DNA of 64,000 nt from Pseudarthrobacter sulfonivorans (GTDB lineage Bacteria > Actinomycetota > Actinomycetes > Actinomycetales > Micrococcaceae): contig NZ_JANFCZ010000017.1 in NCBI RefSeq assembly GCF_024391045.1, forward strand, positions 28,215 through 92,214, written 5' to 3'. Below, piece after piece: positions 25,677 through 33,472 of this stretch. Made by a program: the position numbers and the translations under genes. How positions within the stretch are numbered: the first letter of the stretch is position 1; every line of letters begins with the position of its first letter. The notes beneath the pieces were generated by a model, which worked only from the letters and a program-made list of their open reading frames with translations, searched no databases and was not told the origin of the DNA.

Positions 25677-26414
25677 CTAGGCTCCGGCGGCCAGAATTGA
25701 AGATATGGGCTGCCACGCCACCACCCAGCACCCGGCAACTACCGCGAGGAACAGCGCGATCCAAATGCCGGACGGGACGGAGGTGGCGCGGTAGAGAATA
25801 TAGGCGTCCGAACTGGCAAGCCTGTCCCCCCGCCGCAGATGGACGTTGGTCAGTTTGACGAGGTCCCGCACTGCAGCGACCAGGAGCGCCACACCCAGGC
25901 AAATGGCTACGTGGCCGGTGAACGCGCTTGGTACAAAGATGACCAGTGCCGCGCCGCTTACGATCGCCGCCACGGTAATGGCTACACCGGCGAAGTTCCG
26001 GATGAACAGCAGGGAGGCCACGAGTATGAGCGTTCCGGTGGACAGGGCGGCCGGGCCCCAACCCGCGAACCCGGACGTGAGGAGGGCGGCGCCGGTCAGG
26101 GCAGGCACGGGGTATCCCCAGAATCCTGACCAGACGGTTGCAAGCCGCCGGCGGCTGTAACTTGTGGTGGTGCCCGAGTGGTCCAGTTGAAGCCTGATGC
26201 CGCCGAGCCGTTGACCGCTCATCACGGCGGCGAACGCGTGCCCCAATTCATGGGTGGCGGTGGCAAGGAGCCCGAAGTACTTCCAGCTCGCCCTCGGGAT
26301 GGACAATGCCGTTGCCGCGGCAAAAACCACGGCCAGTTCGATCATGGTGACTTTGGGGACGGCAGACCTGCTGAAGACCTCTGTGATGCGTAGCCACAGT
26401 TCCGCGGAACTCAA
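25677..26414 (-). CDS. M50 family (site-2-protease-like) integral membrane metallopeptidase
   Basis: 245-residue membrane protein with HELGH at 55-59 (TATHELGHAFAAVMSGQRLGG), the zinc site of the M50B-like family. At least six hydrophobic segments follow. The start is TTG 26414 with AGGA seven bases upstream; no ATG or GTG in frame fits better. The substrate is unknown. Its stop lies just inside the promoter region of the reductase gene downstream. Confidence 0.78.
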   Translation of the reverse strand: MSSAELWLRITEVFSRSAVPKVTMIELAVVFAAATALSIPRASWKYFGLLATATHELGHAFAAVMSGQRLGGIRLQLDHSGTTTSYSRRRLATVWSGFWGYPVPALTGAALLTSGFAGWGPAALSTGTLILVASLLFIRNFAGVAITVAAIVSGAALVIFVPSAFTGHVAICLGVALLVAAVRDLVKLTNVHLRRGDRLASSDAYILYRATSVPSGIWIALFLAVVAGCWVVAWQPISSILAAGA

Positions 26415-26531
26415 ATGCCTTTCCTGCCGGACTTGAGGTAGTAATTGTCAGCCATAGGCCTCTACGGTACTAGAGGGATGGTTCACCGCTGTCCTGTTGC
26501 CCTTGGGGCGCTGAATGAATCGAGGAACAGA

Positions 26532-26996
26532 GTGACCAGCCTTAAAGAACGCCTGCATGCCGACGTTGTGACACACATGAAGGAGCGGAACAAGACTGCC
26601 CTGACAACCGTCCGCAACGTCCTGGGCGAAATCGAAACGCGGGAAAAGTCGGGAAAGACACCGATTGAGCTGGACGACGCGCAGGTGACCTCGTTGCTGC
26701 AGAAAGAAGCTGCCAAGCGGCGCGAGACGGCAAAGATCTATGCCGACGCCGGCGAAGCGGAGCGGTCGGCTGCCGAGATCGCAGAAGCCGAAGTCATTGA
26801 GGCCTACCTGCCCCGTGCACTGACGGCCGCCGAAGTGGAGTCGATCGTGGATGAGGTCATTGCCGGGCTGCGGTCCGAGGGCGTGGAACCGGGCCCGCGT
26901 CAGTTGGGTGCTGTTATGAAGCCCGTGACGTCGAGGATTGCGGGCCGCTTCGACGGCAAGGCAGTCAGCGAGATCGTCCGCGGCCGATTGACCTGA
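26532..26996 (+). CDS. GatB/YqeY domain protein
   Basis: 154 residues matching the stand-alone YqeY domain related to the tail of GatB: SLKERLHADVVTHMKERNKT, LQKEAAKRRETAKIYADAGE, EAYLPRALTAAEVE and the C-terminal GAVMKPVTSRIAGRFDGKAVSEIV. A role in tRNA-dependent amidation or tRNA binding is inferred from GatB; no direct function is established. GTG 26532 follows GAGGAA with five-base spacing. Confidence 0.9.
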   Translation: MTSLKERLHADVVTHMKERNKTALTTVRNVLGEIETREKSGKTPIELDDAQVTSLLQKEAAKRRETAKIYADAGEAERSAAEIAEAEVIEAYLPRALTAAEVESIVDEVIAGLRSEGVEPGPRQLGAVMKPVTSRIAGRFDGKAVSEIVRGRLT

Positions 26997-27017
26997 GCGC
27001 CCGCTCCGCGGACAGGA

Positions 27018-27048
27018 AAGGCACGCCTACCGTGAGTGGGCGTGCCTT
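27018..27048. terminator. Hairpin between convergent genes
   Basis: AAGGCACGCC (27018-27027) and GGCGTGCCTT (27039-27048) pair perfectly between the YqeY-like gene and the convergent DUF4193 gene. T-tracts are short on both strands. Confidence 0.65.
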
Positions 27049-27100
27049 GTGCTGCTGGCTGCAAGTAGAGCCAAACGTATGGTGCTGAGGAACTAGGAGA

Positions 27101-27403
27101 TTAGCCTTCGCAGTCGATGCAGTAGCTGTGGCCGTCCTTCTGCCGTGCGATCTGCGAACGGTGCCGCACAAGGAAGCAGGAGTAGCAGGTGAATTCGTCC
27201 TCGGCCTGCGGGATAACCTGCACCACCAGTTCCTCGGCAACGAATTCGCCTCCCGGGACACCGGCACCGTCCAGTCCGTCTGCCTCATCGAGCTCGAGCA
27301 CAACGCTGCGCGCGTCCGGTGCGTTGGCGGACTGGAGTGCCTCGAGTGAGTTGTCCTGCGACTCCTTGACATCGGAGCGAAGTTCATCGTAATCGGTTGC
27401 CAC
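27101..27403 (-). CDS. DUF4193 family zinc-ribbon protein
   Basis: 100 residues. The acidic N-terminus (MATDYDELRSDVKESQDNSL) and the C-terminal CYSC ... CIDC pair match DUF4193, an actinobacterial family of unknown function that probably binds one zinc. The start is GTG 27403. Upstream has only a weak purine-rich stretch. Related proteins may be RNA- or protein-binding, but nothing in the context decides this. Confidence 0.85.
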   Translation of the reverse strand: MATDYDELRSDVKESQDNSLEALQSANAPDARSVVLELDEADGLDGAGVPGGEFVAEELVVQVIPQAEDEFTCYSCFLVRHRSQIARQKDGHSYCIDCEG

Positions 27404-27753
27404 TTAGGTGTATCTCTTTTCTTTGGTTCGTCTGTCGCGTATGCAACGTACAGCATCCGCCTACTATTCCCCAATAGGCTGGCGGAAAAATTTGTCCGTG
27501 GCGCCCAAGATTCCCGGGATCCGACGGCCCAAAGTTTTACCATTTGTACACGGCGGGGACTCGAAGCCCGTCTCGGCCTGTTCTCCAGGCCTGTAACACC
27601 TGGAAAATTCAGGCCTGCTTAACCGGATGTTCCACTGGAGAACCACAAGAGTACGCCAATTCAGCCCTGCTACCCACCCGAATGCCGGTTCCGCCCTGAC
27701 AACCGCTGGTGGCGTTCGTCACCCGGCCCTTTGCTCAGCACCGCACTGCGGAT
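27404..27753. other. 350-base stretch without a supported gene
   Basis: No reading frame here looks coding on either strand. Composition is more AT-rich than the neighbouring genes. GTTCTCCAG (27580-27588) and CTGGAGAAC (27635-27643) form an inverted repeat, and CCAGG/CCTGG elements lie between them. At 27540-27565 a segment resembles the 3' end of the tRNA-Leu located 780 bases away (see the repeat entry). Confidence 0.5.
27540..27565 (-). repeat. Degenerate copy of the tRNA-Leu 3' end
   Basis: Read on the minus strand, this matches the 3' end of tRNA-Leu plus its flank (28318-28344): 21 of 26 positions agree with a single one-base gap. Agreement includes the T-loop TTCRAGTCCCC and continues past the tRNA end as ACAAAYGG. 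Both copies are in the same orientation. It may be the far attachment site of an old integrated element or a tRNA pseudogene fragment. Confidence 0.4.
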
Positions 27754-27990
27754 TTATTCCGGCTTTTCCTTGAACAAGGCAATGATCCAGTCGGGGGTTA
27801 CGTCGCCAGTTAGCTTGTCCAGGGTAATCCGTGCCTTCGCGGCAGCGATCTGGACTTTTCTGTCCTGGGGGCTGACCGATGCCGGGCGGCGGGAAGGTGC
27901 TATCGAGTCCGCACTTGATTGAACGTTCCTGCGGTGAGTTACCGGGTGTGCCATGGCCGTCGTCGACCTCCTACCTGCTTGTGCCGTCAT
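27754..27990 (-). CDS. Small hypothetical protein
   Basis: 78 residues, not recognised. The N-terminal half is Ser/Arg/Ala-rich; the C-terminal 40 (SPQDRKVQIAAAKARITLDK, then TPDWIIALFKEKPE) look like a compact helical segment. ATG 27990 overlaps the stop of an upstream frame (ATGA) and has GAAGGG five bases before it, which supports translation. A later start at 27954 (MAHPVTHRR) is possible. It lies between tRNA-Leu and its degenerate 3'-end copy. Confidence 0.5.
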   Translation of the reverse strand: MTAQAGRRSTTAMAHPVTHRRNVQSSADSIAPSRRPASVSPQDRKVQIAAAKARITLDKLTGDVTPDWIIALFKEKPE

Positions 27991-28139
27991 TGTCGCCCTT
28001 CATTGTCGTGCCAAGTTTCCGGGTCGTCCGCCCTCACCAGCCGTACCGCGACTTCGTCAGAGACGGCACCAGCGTCGGCAGCTTCAGTCATACGGGCCCT
28101 GAAGCCATCGAGCGGGGTGGGGAAGGGTGTCGGCGGCAT
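27987..28139 (-). CDS. Possible very small or decayed ORF coupled to the next gene
   Basis: A frame of 50 codons from ATG 28139 (MPPTPFPTPLDGFRARMTEA, ending DDPETWHDNEGRQ) stops in the ATGA that starts the 78-residue gene. The same frame stays open upstream to about 28283 with Ala/Glu-rich codons but no start codon, and its third-position GC is lower than that of neighbouring genes. It could be a true small gene, or the 3' remnant of a larger gene whose 5' end was lost. Not recognised. Confidence 0.35.
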   Translation of the reverse strand: MPPTPFPTPLDGFRARMTEAADAGAVSDEVAVRLVRADDPETWHDNEGRQ

Positions 28140-28280
28140 GGGTTCAGCCTGGGCCGCGGCCAGGACAGGGCCGGGTGTTGACGAGGGTGTGCCCTGCTGC
28201 CGTTGGGCACGGGCGCTTTCCGCCGCAACTTTCCCCGGTTCCAGGGCTGCAGCTGCTTCAGTGGCCGTGAACGGGAACAG

Positions 28281-28316
28281 AAAAGGCCCCTGGAATCCGT
28301 GGATTCCAGGGGCCTT
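28281..28316 (-). terminator. Terminator downstream of tRNA-Leu
   Basis: Perfect 16-base arms (28283-28298 and 28301-28316) read on the minus strand end in CCTTTT (28286-28281). The two central bases would force the top of the stem open. Confidence 0.85.
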
Positions 28317-28324
28317 CCCGTTTG

Positions 28325-28407
28325 TGCGCGGAGGGGGACTTGAACCCCCACCCCCTTTCGAGGACTAGCACCTCAAGCTAGCGCGTCTGCCATTCCGCCA
28401 CCCGCGC
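28325..28407 (-). tRNA. tRNA-Leu (anticodon GAG)
   Basis: 83 bases without an encoded CCA. The acceptor arm pairs GCGCGGG with TCCGCGC, with discriminator A. The anticodon arm is CTAGC-TTGAGGT-GCTAG, giving GAG. A long variable arm (TCCTCGAAAGGGGG) marks a class II tRNA, and the T-arm is GGGGGTTCAAGTCCCCC. It decodes CUC/CUU leucine codons. Confidence 0.95.
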
Positions 28408-28517
28408 AGGTGGTAATTCGGTGAACGTTTCCGCCTTTCAGCGTTTCGCATTTCTCCGAAGCAGCGAGAAAGACTCTAACACGAACTTTCCGGGATCATG
28501 AAATCGGGGCGGATGGG

Positions 28518-28523
28518 TAGGCT
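28518..28523 (+). promoter_or_regulatory. -10 hexamer for the M20 peptidase gene
   Basis: TAGGCT here predicts a start near 28530 and a leader of about 50 bases ending in the AAGGAG site. Unlike many promoters in this window, this one yields a leadered message. No convincing -35 was found. Confidence 0.45.
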
Positions 28524-28579
28524 GAAGGCACACCGAAAGCGCCCGTTTACACGCGCCCCCGACTGCCCAAGGAGTTTCC

Positions 28580-29884
28580 ATGTCTGACATCCGCGCCGAG
28601 GATGAAGTTGTCCGGATCTGCCAGGAGCTCATCCGGATAGACACCTCGAACTACGGCGACGGTTCGGGCCCGGGGGAGCGGGCGGCCGCCGAGTACACCG
28701 CCGCGCTGATCGAGGAGGTGGGCCTCACCGCGGAGATCTTCGAATCAGCTCCCGGCCGCGCCAGCGTTGTCACCCGGATGACCGGCGAGGACCCCTCAGC
28801 CAGTGCGCTGGTAGTGCACGGCCACCTTGACGTTGTGCCCGCGTTGCGCGACCAGTGGTCAGTGGATCCCTTCAGCGCGGAGCTGAAGGATGGGCTCATC
28901 TGGGGCCGCGGCGCCGTTGACATGAAGGACATGGACGCCATGATCCTGTCCGTCATGCGGGACCTGGCCCGGGCGGGCCGGAAGCCCAAGCGTGACATCA
29001 TCTTCGCCCTTTTTGCCGACGAAGAGGCCGGCGGTGAATACGGTGCCCGATACGCCGTAGACAAGCGGCCGGAGCTGTTCGAGGGCGCAACAGAGGCCAT
29101 CTCCGAGGTCGGCGGGTTCTCGGCCACCATCGGAGGGCAGCGGACCTACCTCCTGCAGACGGCCGAGAAAGGCATCTCTTGGCTCCGCCTCGTGGCCCAC
29201 GGCCGTGCGGGTCACGGATCACAGATCAACACGGACAACGCGGTGACCCGGCTCGCAGCGGCGGTGACCCGGATCGGTGAGTACAAATGGCCCATCGAAC
29301 TCACGCCCACCACCCGGCAGTTCCTGGACGGCGTGACAGAACTCACAGGCGTCGAATTCGATCCGGAGAACCCGGACCGGCTGCTGGATCAGCTCGGCAC
29401 GGTCTCCCGCTTCGTCGGCGCCACCCTGCAGAACACCACCAATCCCACTCTGTTGAAGGGTGGCTACAAGCACAATGTCATCCCCGAATCGGCTGAAGCC
29501 CTGGTGGACTGCCGCACTCTTCCCGGCCAGGAGGAACAGGTCCTGGAAATCGTGCGGGACCTCGCGGGCACGGGCGTTGACGTGAGCTACGTGCACAACG
29601 ACGTTTCGCTCGAGGTGCCGTTCGCCGGGAACCTCGTGGACTCCATGATCGATGCTCTCCACTCCGAGGACCCTGGCGCCAAAGTTTTGCCCTACACGCT
29701 TTCCGGCGGCACGGACAACAAATCGCTGAGCCGGCTGGGCATCACCGGATACGGCTTCGCACCCCTCATGCTGCCCGACGACCTCGACTTCACCGGAATG
29801 TTCCACGGCGTGGACGAAAGGGTCCCGGTAGACTCGCTCAAATTCGGCGCCCGGGTCCTCAACACCCTCCTCACCAACTACTAG
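28580..29884 (+). CDS. M20 family metallopeptidase / deacylase
   Basis: 434 residues. The di-zinc site motifs are VVHGHLDVVPA (first His/Asp), GRGAVDMKDMDAM (bridging Asp) and FADEEAGGEYGA (catalytic Glu pair). The dimerisation domain contains VAHGRAGHGSQ. The C-terminal FHGVDERVPVDSLKFGARVL supplies the last His. The family removes N-acyl groups or cleaves dipeptides, and the substrate is not decided. AAGGAG (28569-28574) is five bases before the ATG. The acyl-CoA dehydrogenase gene follows nine bases after the stop, suggesting an operon. Confidence 0.92.
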   Translation: MSDIRAEDEVVRICQELIRIDTSNYGDGSGPGERAAAEYTAALIEEVGLTAEIFESAPGRASVVTRMTGEDPSASALVVHGHLDVVPALRDQWSVDPFSAELKDGLIWGRGAVDMKDMDAMILSVMRDLARAGRKPKRDIIFALFADEEAGGEYGARYAVDKRPELFEGATEAISEVGGFSATIGGQRTYLLQTAEKGISWLRLVAHGRAGHGSQINTDNAVTRLAAAVTRIGEYKWPIELTPTTRQFLDGVTELTGVEFDPENPDRLLDQLGTVSRFVGATLQNTTNPTLLKGGYKHNVIPESAEALVDCRTLPGQEEQVLEIVRDLAGTGVDVSYVHNDVSLEVPFAGNLVDSMIDALHSEDPGAKVLPYTLSGGTDNKSLSRLGITGYGFAPLMLPDDLDFTGMFHGVDERVPVDSLKFGARVLNTLLTNY

Positions 29885-29893
29885 GGGTACCAG

Positions 29894-31054
29894 ATGACGC
29901 CCGAGGAAGTACTCCCGGACCAACTGCTGGAATCGATCCGCGCCCGCGCCGCGGGTTATGACCGGGACAACGCCTTCTTCGCCGAGGATCTCGAAGAGCT
30001 AACCGCCGCCGGCTACCTGAAGCTTTTTGTTCCAACGTCCGACGGCGGCCTCGGGCTTGGGCTCGAAGCGGCAGCGCAGTGCCAGCGGAGGCTGGCAACG
30101 GCGGCCCCGGCCACCGCACTGGCCATCAACATGCATCTGGTGTGGACCGGCGTCGCGCAGGTCCTGGCTGCCAGGGGAGACGGATCGCTGAACTTTGTCC
30201 TCCAGGATGCCGCCCAAGGCGAAATCTTCGCGTTCGGCAATTCCGAGGCCGGAAACGACGCAGTGCTCTTTGATTCGAGGACCGCGGCGACCCCGCTTCC
30301 TGACGGCGGGTACAGCTTCACCGGCACAAAGATCTTCACCAGCCTCTCGCCCGCATGGACCCGTCTGGGCATTTTCGGGAAGGACACTGAGGCGAGGGGA
30401 GGGGAGGGCGAGCTGGTACACGGTTTTATCGACCGCGGTTCGGCCGGCTACACCATCCTGGAGGACTGGGACACCCTGGGCATGCGGGCCAGCCAATCGA
30501 ACACAACCGTCCTGGACGGCGCTGAAGTCCGCGCCGACCGGATCTTCCGGAAACTGCCGGTAGGCCCGAACGCCGATCCGCTGATCTTCGCCATTTTTGC
30601 CTGTTTTGAGTCACTGCTGGCGGCCGTCTACGCGGGTGTCGGCGAGCGTGCGCTGAACCTCGGCGTGGAGTCTGTCAAGCGTCGCACTTCGTTCAAGAAT
30701 GCCGGCAGAAGCTACGCGCAGGACCCGGACATCCGCTGGAAGGTCGCCCAGGCAGCCATGGCCATGGACGCCCTGTACCCCCAGCTCCTTGCGGTAACCC
30801 GCGACGTCGATGCGCTCACAGACCACGGGTCGCAATGGTTTCCCAAGCTGGTGGGCCTGAAGGTGAATGCGACGGAGACCGCGCGCCGGGTCGTGGACCT
30901 TGCCATCAGGGTCAGCGGCGGTTCCAGCTACTTCCGCGGTTCCGAACTCGAGCGCCTGTACCGGGACGTCCTGGCCGGCATGTTCCACCCGTCGGACGAC
31001 GAATCGGCGCACAACACGGTGGCCAACGCCTGGCTGGGTCCGCTCGAACCCTAG
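29894..31054 (+). CDS. Acyl-CoA dehydrogenase family protein
   Basis: 386 residues with the standard three-domain layout: helical N-domain (YDRDNAFFAEDLEELTAAGYLKLFVP), beta middle domain (FAFGNSEAGNDAVL; FTGTKIFTSLSPAWTRLGIF) and helical C-domain ending VSGGSSYFRGSELERLYRDVLAGMFHP. The catalytic base is not obvious at the canonical place, so it could act on non-CoA substrates, as in the DszC/flavin-monooxygenase branch. GGGG lies six bases before the ATG. Its stop shares CTAG with the convergent DUF5703 gene. Confidence 0.87.
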   Translation: MTPEEVLPDQLLESIRARAAGYDRDNAFFAEDLEELTAAGYLKLFVPTSDGGLGLGLEAAAQCQRRLATAAPATALAINMHLVWTGVAQVLAARGDGSLNFVLQDAAQGEIFAFGNSEAGNDAVLFDSRTAATPLPDGGYSFTGTKIFTSLSPAWTRLGIFGKDTEARGGEGELVHGFIDRGSAGYTILEDWDTLGMRASQSNTTVLDGAEVRADRIFRKLPVGPNADPLIFAIFACFESLLAAVYAGVGERALNLGVESVKRRTSFKNAGRSYAQDPDIRWKVAQAAMAMDALYPQLLAVTRDVDALTDHGSQWFPKLVGLKVNATETARRVVDLAIRVSGGSSYFRGSELERLYRDVLAGMFHPSDDESAHNTVANAWLGPLEP

Positions 31055-31284
31055 ACAGTCCGCTGGACCTGCATGACCCGGCGGCGGAGCCAGAAGCGCC
31101 TGGCTCCGCCCATGTACAGCACGCTGCGCTCGAGTTCCCACTTGCCGTACTCGGAATGCTCCACAAGCCGGCGCCTCGCCTCGGGCAGCGAATCCACGGG
31201 GCTGACCGTCAGTACGAGGTACTCGTACTGCTTCAAAATATCCCGCTCCCGACGGACCGAGCTGGTGAGAAATTGTTCCTTCAT
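31051..31284 (-). CDS. DUF5703 family protein
   Basis: 77-residue basic protein (MKEQFLTSSVRRERDILKQY, then YLVLTVSPVDSLPEARRRLVEHSEYGKWELERS) of an uncharacterised actinobacterial family. GGAG sits four bases before ATG 31284. It is convergent with the acyl-CoA dehydrogenase gene; the two stop codons overlap by three bases. Confidence 0.8.
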   Translation of the reverse strand: MKEQFLTSSVRRERDILKQYEYLVLTVSPVDSLPEARRRLVEHSEYGKWELERSVLYMGGARRFWLRRRVMQVQRTV

Positions 31285-31323
31285 TGCTCTCCATTTTCGT
31301 CCTTTTCCGGCTAACGTGAAGTC

Positions 31324-31590
31324 ATGAGCATCGATCCGCGTGTCGCGCTTGAGTCCCTGACATCCGCCTTGGAAGAACACCTTATAGCAGCATCCAACAG
31401 GCGCGGGGATGGGGATCCCGCCGTCGAAGCGGCATTTTTTGCGGTCGCAGACGCCTTCGAAGTATACGAAGACGCGCTCTACGAGGCCTACAGCGAAGTC
31501 ACGCCCCTCCAGGTTTTTGACGACGATGAGGACGACGAAGAGGAATCTAGCATCGACGATGACGAGGACCTCGAAATCGTCGAGGAATGA
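31324..31590 (+). CDS. Small acidic conserved hypothetical protein
   Basis: 88 residues. The N-terminal 60 residues (MSIDPRVALESLTSALEEHL ... AFFAVADAFEVYEDALYEAY) are predicted helical. The last 25 are almost all Asp/Glu/Ser (DDDEDDEEESSIDDDED). Similar proteins are sometimes labelled primosomal in databases, without evidence I can see. TAACGT at 31312-31317 ends six bases before ATG 31324, suggesting a leaderless message. Divergent from the DUF5703 gene. Confidence 0.72.
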   Translation: MSIDPRVALESLTSALEEHLIAASNRRGDGDPAVEAAFFAVADAFEVYEDALYEAYSEVTPLQVFDDDEDDEEESSIDDDEDLEIVEE

Positions 31591-31637
31591 TGCGTAGCGC
31601 CCCCGGGAGACTCCCCGGCTGCGGCGCGTCCCCGGCC

Positions 31638-32573
31638 TCAGGCCGGTTGGGACACATCCTCCAACGCACACGCTATTTCCGGCGGCAGCCGGGTCAGCTG
31701 GGCTGTGAGGATCTCTTTTGCCTGGACCGGCGTCCGGGGTCCGACGATGGCGGTCGCCACGCCATGCTGTGCCAGCAGCCAGCTCAGCGCAACATCCAGA
31801 GGTGTTCTCCCCAGGCCTTTGGCGGCCATGGCAACGGCTTCCACCACGCTTGACGGCTGCTGCTCCAGATAAGGCTCCACATAAGGCGCGGTATCACTCC
31901 GTGCGGCCCTGGAATCCGCCGGAATGCTGCCACGATACTTGCCTGTCAGCACCCCGCGCCCCATCGGTGCCCACGCCATCAGCCCCAGGCCCGCGTCTTC
32001 GACCGCCGGGACCAGTTCCGCCTCAGGTTTCCGGTGGACCAGGGAGTACTCGGCCTGTGCGGCGACCAGCGGAAACCCGGCAATTGCGGCTGCCTTGGCG
32101 CTCTGCCAGCCGTTGAAGTTGGCAATGCCCGCGTAACGGGCGCGGCCGCTGCGGACCGCGAATTCGAGGGCTGACAACGTTTCCTCCAACGGAACGTTGC
32201 CGTCCCACGCCTGGGCGTACCAGATGTCCACGTAGTCGGTCCCGAGCCGTGCCAGGCTGGCGTCCAGGGCGCTGAGCATCGCGTTCCGGGAGGTGTCCAC
32301 AAACCGGCGGCCGTCCGACGTCGACGTCCCGGCTTTGGTGGACAGCGAGACTTCGGTGCGGGCAACCACATCACCCAGCAACGAACCGATCATCGCTTCG
32401 GCGCCGCCATCGGAATAGGACGCCGCCGTGTCGATGTGCTTTCCGCCGCCGTCAATAAAAGTCCGCAACATCTCCGAGGCGTCCTCTTGGTCGGTTTCTT
32501 TGGCCCAGGACATGGTGCCGAGGGAAAGGGCCGAGACTCGCAACCCACTGTTGCCGACGTAACGCTGCTGCAT
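31638..32573 (-). CDS. Aldo/keto reductase
   Basis: 311 residues of the AKR superfamily (YghZ/GSP69-like). Catalytic tetrad residues sit in HIDTAASYSDGGAEAMIG (Asp, Tyr) and VSLSTKAG (Lys); the usual His falls where WYAQAWDGN occurs, so it is substituted by Gln. NADPH binding is expected from the C-terminal AIVGPRTPVQAKE. ATG 32573 is preceded by TAAGCT (32586-32581) with a seven-base gap. Divergent from uppP. Confidence 0.9.
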   Translation of the reverse strand: MQQRYVGNSGLRVSALSLGTMSWAKETDQEDASEMLRTFIDGGGKHIDTAASYSDGGAEAMIGSLLGDVVARTEVSLSTKAGTSTSDGRRFVDTSRNAMLSALDASLARLGTDYVDIWYAQAWDGNVPLEETLSALEFAVRSGRARYAGIANFNGWQSAKAAAIAGFPLVAAQAEYSLVHRKPEAELVPAVEDAGLGLMAWAPMGRGVLTGKYRGSIPADSRAARSDTAPYVEPYLEQQPSSVVEAVAMAAKGLGRTPLDVALSWLLAQHGVATAIVGPRTPVQAKEILTAQLTRLPPEIACALEDVSQPA

Positions 32574-32623
32574 AGCTGCAAGCTTACGGGGAATCAACAG
32601 GGCACATGACGTAGTGTCTTAGC
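32574..32623. promoter_or_regulatory. Compact divergent leaderless promoters (AKR / uppP)
   Basis: Only 50 bases separate the two start codons. TAAGCT (32586-32581, minus) ends seven bases before the reductase ATG, and TAGTGT (32612-32617, plus) ends six bases before the uppP GTG. The -35 regions of the two promoters must overlap between 32587 and 32611. Confidence 0.6.
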
Positions 32624-33457
32624 GTGAACTGGATTGAGGCGGCCCTGCTGGGCCTAATACAGGGTCTGACCGAATTTCTACCGATTTCATCGAGCGCGCA
32701 CCTGCGGATTGTGGGACAGTTCCTGCCCAACGCCTCCGATCCGGGGGCGGCGTTTACAGCCATCACCCAGCTCGGAACCGAAACAGCTGTGGTGATCTAC
32801 TTCTGGCGCGATATCGTCAGGATCGTCAAGGCCTGGGCAGGATCGCTGACGGGAAGGGTCTCGCGTCAGGACCCCGACGCGCGCATGGGCTGGCTGGTGA
32901 TCATCGGCAGCCTGCCGATCATCGTGCTGGGCCTGCTGTTCCAGGACCAGATCGAGTCCGTGCTGCGAAGCCTTTGGATCGTCGCCACCATGCTGATCGT
33001 TTTCGGCCTGATCCTGGCCGTGGCGGACGCTGTGGGAAAGCAGGACAGGGACCTGACCCGGCTCAGTTACAAACATGGCATCCTGTACGGCTTCGCCCAG
33101 GCCATGGCGCTTATCCCCGGCGTCTCGCGGTCCGGTGGCACCATCACCGCGGGCCTCCTGATGGGCTACACCCGGGAGGCCGCTGCGCGCTACTCCTTCC
33201 TCCTCGCCATCCCGGCAGTGTTCGGCAGTGGCCTGTACCAGCTGTACAAGGTGGTCTCCAAAGATGGCATCTCCGGGCCGTTCGGCCTTCCGGAGACGGC
33301 GCTGGCCACCGTGATCGCCCTAGTGGTGGGCTACATCATCATCGGCTGGTTCCTCAAATTCATCTCCACCCGCAGCTACCGGCTCTTCGTCTGGTACCGG
33401 ATCCTCCTCGGCCTGGCCCTCTATCTCCTGCTCGGTTTCAATGTCATGAGCGCCTAG
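32624..33457 (+). CDS. uppP: Undecaprenyl-diphosphatase
   Basis: 277-residue integral membrane phosphatase that regenerates undecaprenyl phosphate for cell-wall and glycan synthesis and gives bacitracin tolerance. Conserved [17 protein letters not shown] (Glu-rich motif, residues 11-27) and [12 protein letters not shown] (P-loop-like motif with catalytic Ser/Arg) are intact, and about seven transmembrane segments are visible. The start is GTG 32624. It sits just upstream of mshC, as in mycobacteria. Confidence 0.95.
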   Translation: MNWIEAALLGLIQGLTEFLPISSSAHLRIVGQFLPNASDPGAAFTAITQLGTETAVVIYFWRDIVRIVKAWAGSLTGRVSRQDPDARMGWLVIIGSLPIIVLGLLFQDQIESVLRSLWIVATMLIVFGLILAVADAVGKQDRDLTRLSYKHGILYGFAQAMALIPGVSRSGGTITAGLLMGYTREAAARYSFLLAIPAVFGSGLYQLYKVVSKDGISGPFGLPETALATVIALVVGYIIIGWFLKFISTRSYRLFVWYRILLGLALYLLLGFNVMSA

Positions 33458-33472
33458 AAGTAGGCTTGGGCT

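Noticed and set aside
24227..25858. A 543-codon plus-strand frame opposite the FUSC and hydroquinone reductase genes
   Set aside because: Both minus-strand genes have clear family motifs and -10 sites; this frame has none.
27464..27646. Minus-strand 60-codon frame in the 350-base gap
   Set aside because: Covers the tRNA-like segment, lacks codon bias and a ribosome site.
27919..28368. A 149-codon plus-strand frame across the terminator and tRNA-Leu
   Set aside because: It reads through a tRNA and a terminator, and is Ser/Gly/Pro-rich like an antisense shadow.
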